Made by a program: the position numbers and the translations under genes. Source: Thermoplasmatota archaeon (lineage in GTDB: Archaea; Thermoplasmatota; Penumbrarchaeia; Penumbrarchaeales; Penumbrarchaeaceae). Taken from it: 5,012 nt of DNA. Each line of letters opens with the position of its first letter. The first letter of the stretch is position 1. The stretch covers positions 1 through 5,012 of the forward strand of contig JAFGJI010000200.1 in assembly GCA_016929175.1 (NCBI GenBank), written 5' to 3'. The notes beneath the pieces were generated by a model. The model was given only the letters and a program-made list of their open reading frames with translations. It was not told the DNA's origin and did not search any database. Of the stretch, positions 1 through 5,012 are shown one piece after another.

Positions 1-447
1 GAAATCGCTTCCCCTAGTTTCAATTAGATGTTTAAATGTTTCCAATTCCTTTTTTGACTGTCTGATCATCTTCCCTTTCAGGAAAGGAAGCAATAATTTC
101 AACAACAAGACCTTGCCCTTTCCAGTCCAAGTAAGTACCATTTCGGTCCTCCCGTCCGACGAAATAAGATCGGTCTCGACGGTTGCGCTTATCGCATCAC
201 CCGTCACCCGGGAAACGTACCTCTTCCCGGGATCGCAGTGCACCATTCTATCCTCCAGGACGTACTTCTTTCCATTCCGGGAATAATGCAGGTGACCTAT
301 CGATCCGACCTCACCCGGTTTGCGTTCCATTACCTCGAATCTCTCAAGGTCGGTCTGCCAGTAGGGGAAATTATCGGGGTTCATCAATGCCTTGACAACC
401 ATATCGACCGGTCGGTCGATGGTGATACAAACCTTGAAGGAAACCAT
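1..447 (-). CDS. SRPBCC-fold (polyketide cyclase/START-like) protein, 3' end cut by the window edge
   Basis: The minus strand is open from an ATG at 447 to the left edge with no stop: 149 codons, so the C-terminus lies outside the window. The translation begins MVSFKVCITIDRPVDMVVKA. It has the SRPBCC/polyketide cyclase layout: a first beta strand with a 'I-x-R-P-V-D-x-V' turn (residues 8-17), then N-P-D-N-F-P-Y-W (23-30), where the family usually has 'dp.n.p.W'. Alternating strands follow across 35-110, then a long amphipathic C-terminal helix (about 112-143, L-L-L-P-F-L-K-G-K through L-E-T-F-K-H-L-I-E). Family members are usually about 145-160 residues, so only a few are probably missing. 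The fold has one hydrophobic cavity that binds lipids or other apolar ligands; neither ligand nor enzymatic role can be read here. The start is supported by a GAGGAG site 5 nt upstream. It is divergent from the ATPase gene. The fold call is fairly sure; the function is not known. Confidence 0.8.
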   Translation of the reverse strand, partial: MVSFKVCITIDRPVDMVVKALMNPDNFPYWQTDLERFEVMERKPGEVGSIGHLHYSRNGKKYVLEDRMVHCDPGKRYVSRVTGDAISATVETDLISSDGRTEMVLTWTGKGKVLLLKLLLPFLKGKMIRQSKKELETFKHLIETRGSDF

Positions 448-452
448 AACCA

Positions 453-458
453 CTCCTC
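453..458 (-). promoter_or_regulatory. Ribosome binding site of the SRPBCC gene
   Basis: The minus strand reads GAGGAG, then a 5-nt spacer (TGGTT), then ATG at 447. This fits the anti-SD end of archaeal 16S rRNA and fixes the start at 447 rather than at the internal ATG at codon 16. Confidence 0.6.
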
Positions 459-482
459 ACTTCAAACGTGATGACGGAACAC

Positions 483-523
483 CTTGATTAAAGCGATGGA
501 ACGTCGAAGATATCCATATTTTT
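483..523 (-). promoter_or_regulatory. Candidate TATA elements for the SRPBCC gene
   Basis: Two A/T-rich boxes lie upstream on the minus strand. AAAAATATGG (514-523) would place transcription start near 493 and give a leader of about 46 nt. TTTAATCA (about 484-491) would place it near 462 and give a leader of about 15 nt that still includes the Shine-Dalgarno site. Neither is a perfect archaeal TATA box, and the sequence alone does not decide between them. Confidence 0.3.
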
Positions 524-550
524 CCATAACACACAAATGAAAACCGCAAG

Positions 551-560
551 TTAATATAAT
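551..560 (+). promoter_or_regulatory. Archaeal TATA box for the ATPase gene (leaderless transcript predicted)
   Basis: TTAATATAAT at 551-560 has its centre about 25 bp before the ATG at 581, the usual distance from an archaeal TATA box to the transcription start. Transcription would then begin at or within a few bases of the start codon. The 20 bases before the ATG contain no Shine-Dalgarno site, which agrees with a leaderless mRNA. The purine-rich stretch GAAAACCGCAAG just upstream could serve as the TFB recognition element. Confidence 0.55.
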
Positions 561-580
561 AGGTTGCTTATTGTGTTTGC

Positions 581-1939
581 ATGAATAGAGAGAATCTGAT
601 GGCCCATCTGAAAAACATAAACTACTGGTGGACAAAAGGATCGGTAAAAGACACCGACCATGGGGTTATCCGAAGAAAGTATATCGAAAGGATCGAAGAG
701 AGAACGGAACTCGAAAGGATCATATGCATCTCGGGTGTGAGAAGGTCCGGGAAATCCACTCTTGTCTATCAATACATCAGAAGATTATTGGAGAAAAAGG
801 TGGAGCCAAAAAGGATCGTCCTGGTCAAGGTGGACCTATGCCTAAGGGATATGGAGGACCTCCGTGATATAATATCGGTATACAAGGAACTTACAGGGAT
901 CGATCCCAAAACGGAGAGAATATATTTCTTCTTCGACGAGGTCCATTACATGAAGGATTGGCAGGTCCAGGTCAAGGAATTCATTGACATGAAATATGAA
1001 TCCCGATCCTTCGTCCTGGGATCCTCCGTTACAATGATGTTCAAGGATGCCTCCGAGAGCCTGGCCGGAAGGATCTCCTTCATACATGTGGATCCGCTCT
1101 CTTTCGGGGAATATCTACTTTTTTCGGGATTCGAGTTGCCCGACGAGGAAACCCTTGATGGTATGTATAAGGCCCTGATAGATAAGAAGGACCTGGTCCT
1201 TCATCATCTTGGCAATTACATACAAACCGGAGGATTTCCGGAGTGGTTCAAGATCAAGGATATCGACAGGTGGAGGAGGGTCCTCTTCGAGGACTATCTC
1301 TCACTTATCCTCATGAAGGATATCGTGCATGTCTTCAAGATCAAGGACCCCAGGCTTCTCGAGAACCTCGTCAGGGAGGTTGCGCATCTCAGTTGTGAGA
1401 GGTTTTCGTACAAGGGACTGTCAGATAGATTGGATTCCGATAGGGAAACCATCAAGCTGTACCTCTACTATCTGAAGGCCTCGGGCCTTGTACATATCAT
1501 GCAGGTCTATTCCAAGAAGAAGATATCCCGCGAGAGATCGGAGAAGAAGATCTCCTTTTTCGATGAAGGGATGAGGAAGGCGCTCACCCTTGATCTGGAG
1601 GGGACAAGGTTCTCCGAGGTAATAGCCGCCTCTCATCTTACGGCCCTCGGTAAGGAGATGAACCATCTCTTCGAACCCCATTACTGGAAAAATGAGCGGG
1701 AGGTTGATTATGTATATGAGAACAGAGGTGTCCTGATACCTGTTGAAACAAAATATCGAAATGGTCCTGATGATATCAATGGTGTAATTGAATTTCTTGA
1801 AAAGTATCATTCGAAGAGAGGGATCATAGTAACAAAGGATATGTTCAAGGTTGAGGACCATGGAGATATGGGGATGATATATTTCATTCCATTATGGTTG
1901 TTTTTAATCAGCGATCATGAAATGCTTGGTACTAATTAA
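581..1939 (+). CDS. AAA_14/DUF4143 family ATPase with C-terminal nuclease-like motif
   Basis: This is a 452-residue P-loop ATPase of the common prokaryotic AAA_14 plus DUF4143 type. Walker A is GVRRSGKST (residues 52-60, K58). Walker B is R-I-Y-F-F-F-D-E-V-H (113-122, D119/E120). A sensor-like L-G-S-S follows (146-149), then L-A-G-R (161-164) and D-P-L-S-F-G-E-Y (171-178), all typical of the family. G-G-F-P-E (217-221) opens the second half. Residues about 277-305 resemble a winged helix-turn-helix. The DUF4143 tail has E-R-E-V-D-Y-V (372-378) and V-E-T-K-Y (388-392), matching a PD-(D/E)XK core of D376, E389 and K391. Length is normal and all ATPase motifs are intact. The biological role of the family is not settled; links to toxin-like or mobile functions are speculative. 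The start at 581 fits the TATA spacing; the ATG at 599 (M7) is the alternative. The gene is monocistronic and converges on the DUF401 gene. Its 3' end is much more A/T-rich than its middle. Confidence 0.9.
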   Translation: MNRENLMAHLKNINYWWTKGSVKDTDHGVIRRKYIERIEERTELERIICISGVRRSGKSTLVYQYIRRLLEKKVEPKRIVLVKVDLCLRDMEDLRDIISVYKELTGIDPKTERIYFFFDEVHYMKDWQVQVKEFIDMKYESRSFVLGSSVTMMFKDASESLAGRISFIHVDPLSFGEYLLFSGFELPDEETLDGMYKALIDKKDLVLHHLGNYIQTGGFPEWFKIKDIDRWRRVLFEDYLSLILMKDIVHVFKIKDPRLLENLVREVAHLSCERFSYKGLSDRLDSDRETIKLYLYYLKASGLVHIMQVYSKKKISRERSEKKISFFDEGMRKALTLDLEGTRFSEVIAASHLTALGKEMNHLFEPHYWKNEREVDYVYENRGVLIPVETKYRNGPDDINGVIEFLEKYHSKRGIIVTKDMFKVEDHGDMGMIYFIPLWLFLISDHEMLGTN

Positions 1940-1952
1940 TCCCGTTCTCCCG

Positions 1953-3140
1953 CTATATCAGTACCAGGGCGGCTCCAAGAGAAAACGCCCATGCGATCCC
2001 GGCAGGTATCATCGTCCTCCTGAGGACCGAAAGATAATCCGTCCTGAAATACTCAAGGGACACGGAAACGCACGGATGTACAGGTGACACAAGGAACCCT
2101 ATGAAGATGCTGAAGAAGAGTATCGTGAAGGTCACATTATCGATAATGGCCCCTGCTGCAACCAGTATCGGGAGCATTATGGATATCGGTATGTTCACCC
2201 TGCCCGTGGCCACCCCAAGAAGTCCCCCGGCAAACACTACAAGAAGCGGCCTCGAAAGCGGCAGCGTGGAGATCGCATCCGGTGCATCGGACGCGTTGAA
2301 TATCTCCAGGAACAGGAACATCCCCATGATTATGAGCGCGAAGTTCCAGGCCTTCATCTTCCTGGCAACCGGTATCAGGTAGGAGGGCCCCTTCCTCTTC
2401 ACGATCATTATCAAAACAAGGCTCAAAGATACTCCCAGGAAAAGGAATATCTCCTCCATGACAGATGGAAAGAGGTACATGAACGAAGCATGAACGGCAG
2501 GGGCAGAGAGGATCAAAAGAACGGGTATCAGGGCCTTTTTCCTGCTTCTCTCACCTTCAGCTATCCTCCCGTTCTCCACCTTCCGTAGAAGAAATATCCA
2601 TGTCAAAACTATGGTCAGTACAAGTCCCGGGACCATGTACAAAAGGACCTCGTAGAGGTCCAATCCCGCCATCTTCGTCGTCGCAAGCAGCGATCCCAGA
2701 GGATAGAATAGAACGGCTATGTGCCTTGACCAGACGTTGATACCGGCCTTGACATCCCCGCTCGCATTACCAGCCCCCCTCTGCACCACCGGCGCGGAAA
2801 GAAGGGCCCCCCCGGGTATCGGAAGCATCCCGAGCATGGCAGGAATCACCAGGAGGGCCGGCCTCCTTTTCAGTGAAGTGTTGGACATCATGTCGTCTAT
2901 GAGCCCCGTCATCTCGAGGGCTCCGCCGATCACCGCTATCAGACCGACGGATACGGCAAGCAGGATTATCGACGGGTCCGAAAGAGTGTCGCTCACTATC
3001 ACCGACAGGGTTCCGAAAGGGACGGATATCAGTCCCAAAACCAGTGCGGAAAAGGCAAGAGCCACCCAGAGGCTCTTTCTGGCTATCAGCATCAGGATGT
3101 TTATCGTGACGATGAACTCGAACCATATGAGAATATCCAT
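1953..3140 (-). CDS. DUF401 family polytopic membrane protein (putative transporter)
   Basis: This is a 395-residue, very hydrophobic protein with about ten or more predicted membrane spans. DUF401 hallmarks are visible: L-P-I-P-G-G-A-L-L-S-A-P (106-117), N-V-W-S-R-H-I (135-141) followed by a Pro-Leu pair, and S-P-V-H-P-C-V-S-V-S-L-E-Y-F (352-365) near the C-terminus. A charged cytoplasmic-type loop (about 186-203, rich in R, K and E) splits the protein into two halves, as in ion-transporter superfamily carriers. From memory, DUF401 is grouped with those carriers. The substrate is unknown and it is not named beyond the family. I chose ATG at 3140 because GGAGG lies 8 nt upstream. A GTG at 3155 would add five residues (V/M-E-A-H-V), but the Shine-Dalgarno site would then fall inside the coding sequence. 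The gene starts 24 bp after the phosphatidyltransferase stop, so the two are probably co-transcribed. Length and motifs look complete. Confidence 0.87.
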   Translation of the reverse strand: MDILIWFEFIVTINILMLIARKSLWVALAFSALVLGLISVPFGTLSVIVSDTLSDPSIILLAVSVGLIAVIGGALEMTGLIDDMMSNTSLKRRPALLVIPAMLGMLPIPGGALLSAPVVQRGAGNASGDVKAGINVWSRHIAVLFYPLGSLLATTKMAGLDLYEVLLYMVPGLVLTIVLTWIFLLRKVENGRIAEGERSRKKALIPVLLILSAPAVHASFMYLFPSVMEEIFLFLGVSLSLVLIMIVKRKGPSYLIPVARKMKAWNFALIIMGMFLFLEIFNASDAPDAISTLPLSRPLLVVFAGGLLGVATGRVNIPISIMLPILVAAGAIIDNVTFTILFFSIFIGFLVSPVHPCVSVSLEYFRTDYLSVLRRTMIPAGIAWAFSLGAALVLI

Positions 3141-3148
3141 AACGTGGG

Positions 3149-3153
3149 CCTCC
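3149..3153 (-). promoter_or_regulatory. Ribosome binding site that sets the DUF401 start at 3140
   Basis: GGAGG on the minus strand is followed by an 8-nt spacer (CCCACGTT) and ATG at 3140. The in-frame GTG at 3155 overlaps this site and has no comparably spaced site of its own, only a purine run directly against it. Confidence 0.6.
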
Positions 3154-3164
3154 ACCCCCTCTTC

Positions 3165-3764
3165 CTACTTTTTCCTCTCCCAGAGTTCCCAGATGAACCT
3201 CGTGTCGCGGTCGACGTCCCCGTAGAAAATGAATATCAATATCTCCTCCGCGAACGCCAGGAGATATATGACGAGGATGACCGTTCCGAAGTAGACCGGA
3301 ATGGCCTTCTCCCCGACCCCCAGGAATGTCACGAAGAACGAGACGATCACAAGGAAATACACCAGGACAGCGTTCAGCCTCAGAAGGTTGGTGTGCATGA
3401 GTATGGGCTTTCCGATCTTGATCCAGGAGACCGCGAACGATGCGATGAGGAAGACGAAGAATATCATGATGATGTAGAGGTTTCCGGTCACGATCTGCGG
3501 GAACCAGAAATAGACGAACCCGAGCGTCCCCAGGTAGAAGAACAGGTCGGCCACGGAATCGATGGTCTTTCCGAACTCGGAGGTAATATTCCATCTCCTG
3601 GCTATCTTGCCGTCGAAGTAGTCCGTGCTCCCTACGATGATGTAGGAAAGGAGGAAAATAAAATCCCATTTCATATAGGTGAACAGTGCAAGAAATGGAA
3701 GGAACAGTATCCTTGAAAATGAAAGGCTGTTCGGGACATTGAAGAACTCGCGCTTGAACTCCAA
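3165..3764 (-). CDS. CDP-alcohol phosphatidyltransferase (archaeal phospholipid head-group synthase type)
   Basis: This 199-residue integral membrane enzyme belongs to the CDP-alcohol phosphatidyltransferase family, which displaces CMP from a CDP-lipid (CDP-archaeol in archaea) with an alcohol or alcohol phosphate. The full signature D-x2-D-G-x2-A-R-x8-G-x3-D-x3-D is present with exact spacing: D48, D51, G52, A55, R56, G65, D69, D73. These aspartates bind the catalytic metal ions. N-V-P-N-S-L-S-F-S-R (9-18) is the usual N-terminal helix motif. About five or six membrane spans surround it, and the C-terminal tail (Y-G-D-V-D onward) is polar. The acceptor (inositol phosphate, glycerol phosphate, serine or other) cannot be read from this alone. 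I placed the start at TTG 3764, preceded by AGGGG at 7 nt and giving a normal N-terminus. The frame stays open to a TTG at 3824, but that extension covers the TATA box and lacks a ribosome site. It heads a probable two-gene unit with DUF401. Confidence 0.88.
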   Translation of the reverse strand: MEFKREFFNVPNSLSFSRILFLPFLALFTYMKWDFIFLLSYIIVGSTDYFDGKIARRWNITSEFGKTIDSVADLFFYLGTLGFVYFWFPQIVTGNLYIIMIFFVFLIASFAVSWIKIGKPILMHTNLLRLNAVLVYFLVIVSFFVTFLGVGEKAIPVYFGTVILVIYLLAFAEEILIFIFYGDVDRDTRFIWELWERKK

Positions 3765-3794
3765 AACGTGGCCCCTGTTGAGGATTGGTTCTAT

Positions 3795-3804
3795 GATATT
3801 TAAA
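3795..3804 (-). promoter_or_regulatory. Archaeal TATA box for the phosphatidyltransferase-DUF401 unit
   Basis: The minus strand reads TTTAAATATC, close to the archaeal consensus TTTAWATA. It lies in the gap after iorB. Transcription would begin about 25 nt on, near 3774, only about 10 nt before the TTG at 3764. This suggests that the phosphatidyltransferase and DUF401 genes can be expressed separately from iorAB. Confidence 0.55.
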
Positions 3805-3863
3805 CTGGACTGAGAGAGCAACAACTGTAATGACCACGCTTCATGACAAGATCCATGAAATGA

Positions 3864-4481
3864 TCAGATACCTGGTTTGAAGGAAGAGTATCCCATCTCG
3901 AAAGCCCTCACGTTCACATCAAGCGCTCTTTTTGGTACGTTCTCCTTCACGGCCTCGAGCATGTGCTCCTTGCCAACCGGGAAGTCCGGAACGGCTGCCA
4001 GGGCACCCACCATGACGACATTCTCCGTCATGGCGCTCCCCGCTTCACGTGCAAGTTCCAGCGCGTTGACCTCGACGATCCTGGCACCCGAGGAGCGTAT
4101 CCTCTCGACGACCTCCTCGTATCCGACATATCTTTCCTTTTCACCCTTTGCCAGCATCTGGGTCTCCGTGGGAGGGTGTATCATGTTCGTGTTGGTTATG
4201 ACAAGTCCGCCCGGTTTCAGGAAATACAGGTACCTCAATGCTTCCATCGGCTCCAGAGCAAGAATGACGTCCGCTTCCCCGTAGGGCACAAGGGGAGATA
4301 TCGCCTTCTCCCCTATCCTCTGATGGGCAATGACCGAACCGTTCCTCTGGGAGAGGCCGTGCAGCTCGCCGGATATCACCCGGAGCCCTGCCCTGACGCA
4401 GGCCTCCCCGACGATGTTCGCCATCAGGACGACCCCCTGGCCGCCCACACCGCAGTCTATCATGTTGAAGGATGTCTTCAT
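3864..4481 (-). CDS. iorB: Indolepyruvate:ferredoxin oxidoreductase, beta subunit
   Basis: This 205-residue protein is the gamma-domain-like subunit that joins IorA in oxidising aryl pyruvates (indolepyruvate, phenylpyruvate, p-hydroxyphenylpyruvate) to aryl-acetyl-CoA and CO2, with ferredoxin as electron acceptor. The visible evidence is G-V-G-G-Q-G-V (11-17), the family's glycine-rich opening; G-E-L-H-G-L-S-Q-R-N-G-S-V (38-50), equivalent to the usual 'S-E-V-H-G-M-S/A-Q-R-G-G-S-V'; L-E-P-M-E-A-L-R-Y-L (76-85); and T-E-N-V-V-M-V-G-A-L-A-A (152-163). The length is typical of IorB (about 190-210 residues). The asparagine in Q-R-N-G-S replaces a glycine seen in most relatives I know. The start ATG overlaps the iorA stop in an ATGA and has a near-perfect Shine-Dalgarno site, which points to translational coupling and equal subunit amounts. 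The protein is cytoplasmic. The related 2-oxoacid oxidoreductase gamma subunits are the main alternative, but the adjacent IorA decides the call. Confidence 0.93.
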   Translation of the reverse strand: MKTSFNMIDCGVGGQGVVLMANIVGEACVRAGLRVISGELHGLSQRNGSVIAHQRIGEKAISPLVPYGEADVILALEPMEALRYLYFLKPGGLVITNTNMIHPPTETQMLAKGEKERYVGYEEVVERIRSSGARIVEVNALELAREAGSAMTENVVMVGALAAVPDFPVGKEHMLEAVKENVPKRALDVNVRAFEMGYSSFKPGI

Positions 4482-5012
4482 CCGTTCACCTCCTTCAACC
4501 TCATGAACTCGTCATGGTCCTCTTTCGTGTAATAGACCCTGTTCTCGCCGCCATGGAGCGTGGCGGTTGATTTGATGGCCCCGAACCCGCACATCTGGGC
4601 GCACTCCCCGCATCCTACGCATATCTCGGGAGCTATCATCGACTTCCCGTCGCCTGGGTCTATGGAGATCGCGGGGCAGAGGAAGTCCTTTATGCAGTTG
4701 TAGGGTTTCCTGCACATTTCCTTATCGACATAAAAGGGAACCGGCTGTCCACCTTCTCTCCTGAGGTTCCTGAAATGGTACAGAGCACATTCACCATGGG
4801 AGATGATCGCGGAGACCCCTTCGAAGTCCAGGGCTTCTTTCATCAATTTACGGTTCTTCTGTATCTCGAATGCGTTGAGGTTCACGATCTTCTCGATACC
4901 GAGACCCCGAAGCATGCCCTCAATATCTATCGAGATGCCCTCCTTCCCGGCCACTGTCTCCTCGTGGGCGGGGTGGGTCTGCTGTCCGGTCATGGCGGTG
5001 ACAGAATTGTGA
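4478..5012 (-). CDS. iorA: Indolepyruvate:ferredoxin oxidoreductase, alpha subunit (C-terminal part; 5' end outside window)
   Basis: The frame is open through the right edge, so the ATG at 4993 is internal. The codons before it read H-N-S-V-T-A and continue into M-T-G-Q-Q-T-H-P, the family's thiamine diphosphate/Mg-site motif 'N-x-x-T-A-M-T-G-x-Q-x-H-P'. About 177 residues are visible out of a usual 580-650. Numbered from the first full codon (5011-5009), residues 1-90 are the end of the thiamine diphosphate domain. Residues about 97-147 are an 8Fe ferredoxin-like domain that passes electrons to ferredoxin. Its second cluster motif is complete (C131, C134, C137, C141). The first shows only three cysteines (C100, C106, C112), with proline at 103 where a cysteine is expected. 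C112-P-A-I is typical of IorA. The stop TGA overlaps the iorB start by 4 nt, the classic iorAB arrangement. Identity is secure; the full-length state cannot be judged from this window. Confidence 0.92.
   Translation of the reverse strand, partial: HNSVTAMTGQQTHPAHEETVAGKEGISIDIEGMLRGLGIEKIVNLNAFEIQKNRKLMKEALDFEGVSAIISHGECALYHFRNLRREGGQPVPFYVDKEMCRKPYNCIKDFLCPAISIDPGDGKSMIAPEICVGCGECAQMCGFGAIKSTATLHGGENRVYYTKEDHDEFMRLKEVNG
4486..4495 (-). promoter_or_regulatory. Strong ribosome binding site of iorB, inside the iorA 3' end
   Basis: AAGGAGGTGA on the minus strand ends 4 nt before the iorB ATG and lies within the last codons of iorA. It is the strongest Shine-Dalgarno match in the window, and it supports the iorB start at 4481 and translation independent of, or coupled to, iorA termination. 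Confidence 0.75.

Noticed and set aside
403..420. Perfect 7-bp inverted repeat ATCGACC-GGTC-GGTCGAT
   Set aside because: It lies within SRPBCC codons 10-15 (I-D-R-P-V-D) and is explained by that coding sequence. One isolated hairpin near the start might affect translation slightly, but it is not evidence of a regulatory element.
183..471. Two short plus-strand frames (183-395 and 238-471)
   Set aside because: Both are antisense to the SRPBCC gene, lack ribosome sites and have no recognisable features.
1421..1861. Minus-strand 146-codon frame inside the ATPase gene
   Set aside because: It lies opposite the helix-turn-helix and DUF4143 coding region, which is clearly real. The frame shows no family resemblance.
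1940..1952. Convergent gap between the ATPase and DUF401 genes, searched for a bidirectional terminator
   Set aside because: The 13 bp contain no inverted repeat and no T-run in either direction, so any termination signal must lie in flanking coding sequence and cannot be identified.
3144..3716. Plus-strand 190-codon frame rich in Asp and Glu
   Set aside because: It is antisense to the phosphatidyltransferase gene. Its acidic, repetitive composition is what the reverse of hydrophobic codons gives. It has no ribosome site or motif.
2767..3837. Long (356-codon) minus-strand frame overlapping the DUF401 and phosphatidyltransferase genes
   Set aside because: Its translation is low-complexity and rich in R, H, G and P, with no recognisable motif. 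It overlaps two genes that carry exact family signatures in another frame of the same strand. It is a by-product of G/C-rich third positions.
3840..3859. TTCATG...CATGAA inverted repeat just after the iorB stop, considered as a terminator
   Set aside because: The stem is only 6 bp with an 8-nt loop, moderately A/T-rich, and no T-tract follows. It is too weak to call a terminator or operator.
3877..4532. Two plus-strand frames (3877-4284 and 3963-4532) opposite iorB
   Set aside because: They are antisense shadows of a well-supported gene, with no start signals and no motifs.

Overview
The window looks archaeal, most likely a euryarchaeote and perhaps of the Thermoplasmata type. The organism call is an inference from four things: archaeal TATA-like boxes (a TTTAAATA-type box at 3795-3804 and an A/T-rich box at 551-560), one transcript that appears leaderless, strong GGAGGTGA Shine-Dalgarno sites elsewhere, and heavy AGG (Arg) and ATA (Ile) codon use. 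The gene content agrees: an indolepyruvate:ferredoxin oxidoreductase, a CDP-alcohol phosphatidyltransferase and an AAA_14/DUF4143 ATPase. No rRNA, tRNA, CRISPR array or insertion sequence was seen.

Layout. Positions 1-447 (minus strand) hold most of a SRPBCC-fold (polyketide cyclase/START-like) protein that runs off the left edge. A 133-bp divergent promoter region (448-580) separates it from a plus-strand gene (581-1939) for a 452-residue AAA_14/DUF4143 ATPase. That gene converges, with a 13-bp gap, on a minus-strand block. Read in its direction of transcription (right to left), the block is: iorA (C-terminal third, running off the right edge), iorB (ATGA overlap with iorA), a 98-bp gap with a good TATA box, a CDP-alcohol phosphatidyltransferase, and 24 bp later a DUF401 polytopic membrane protein.

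How the genes work together. IorA and IorB form one enzyme. It decarboxylates aryl pyruvates (indolepyruvate, phenylpyruvate, p-hydroxyphenylpyruvate) oxidatively to aryl-acetyl-CoA with ferredoxin as acceptor, in aromatic amino-acid fermentation or its reversal. The phosphatidyltransferase and the DUF401 protein look like a separate two-gene unit acting in the membrane; the first makes a polar lipid head group and the role of the second is unknown. The ATPase stands alone.

This is mostly ordinary chromosomal territory. I did not find a convincing new system. The points most worth checking are a missing cysteine ligand in the first Fe-S motif of IorA, the sharp change in base composition near the 3' end of the ATPase gene, and three start-site corrections.
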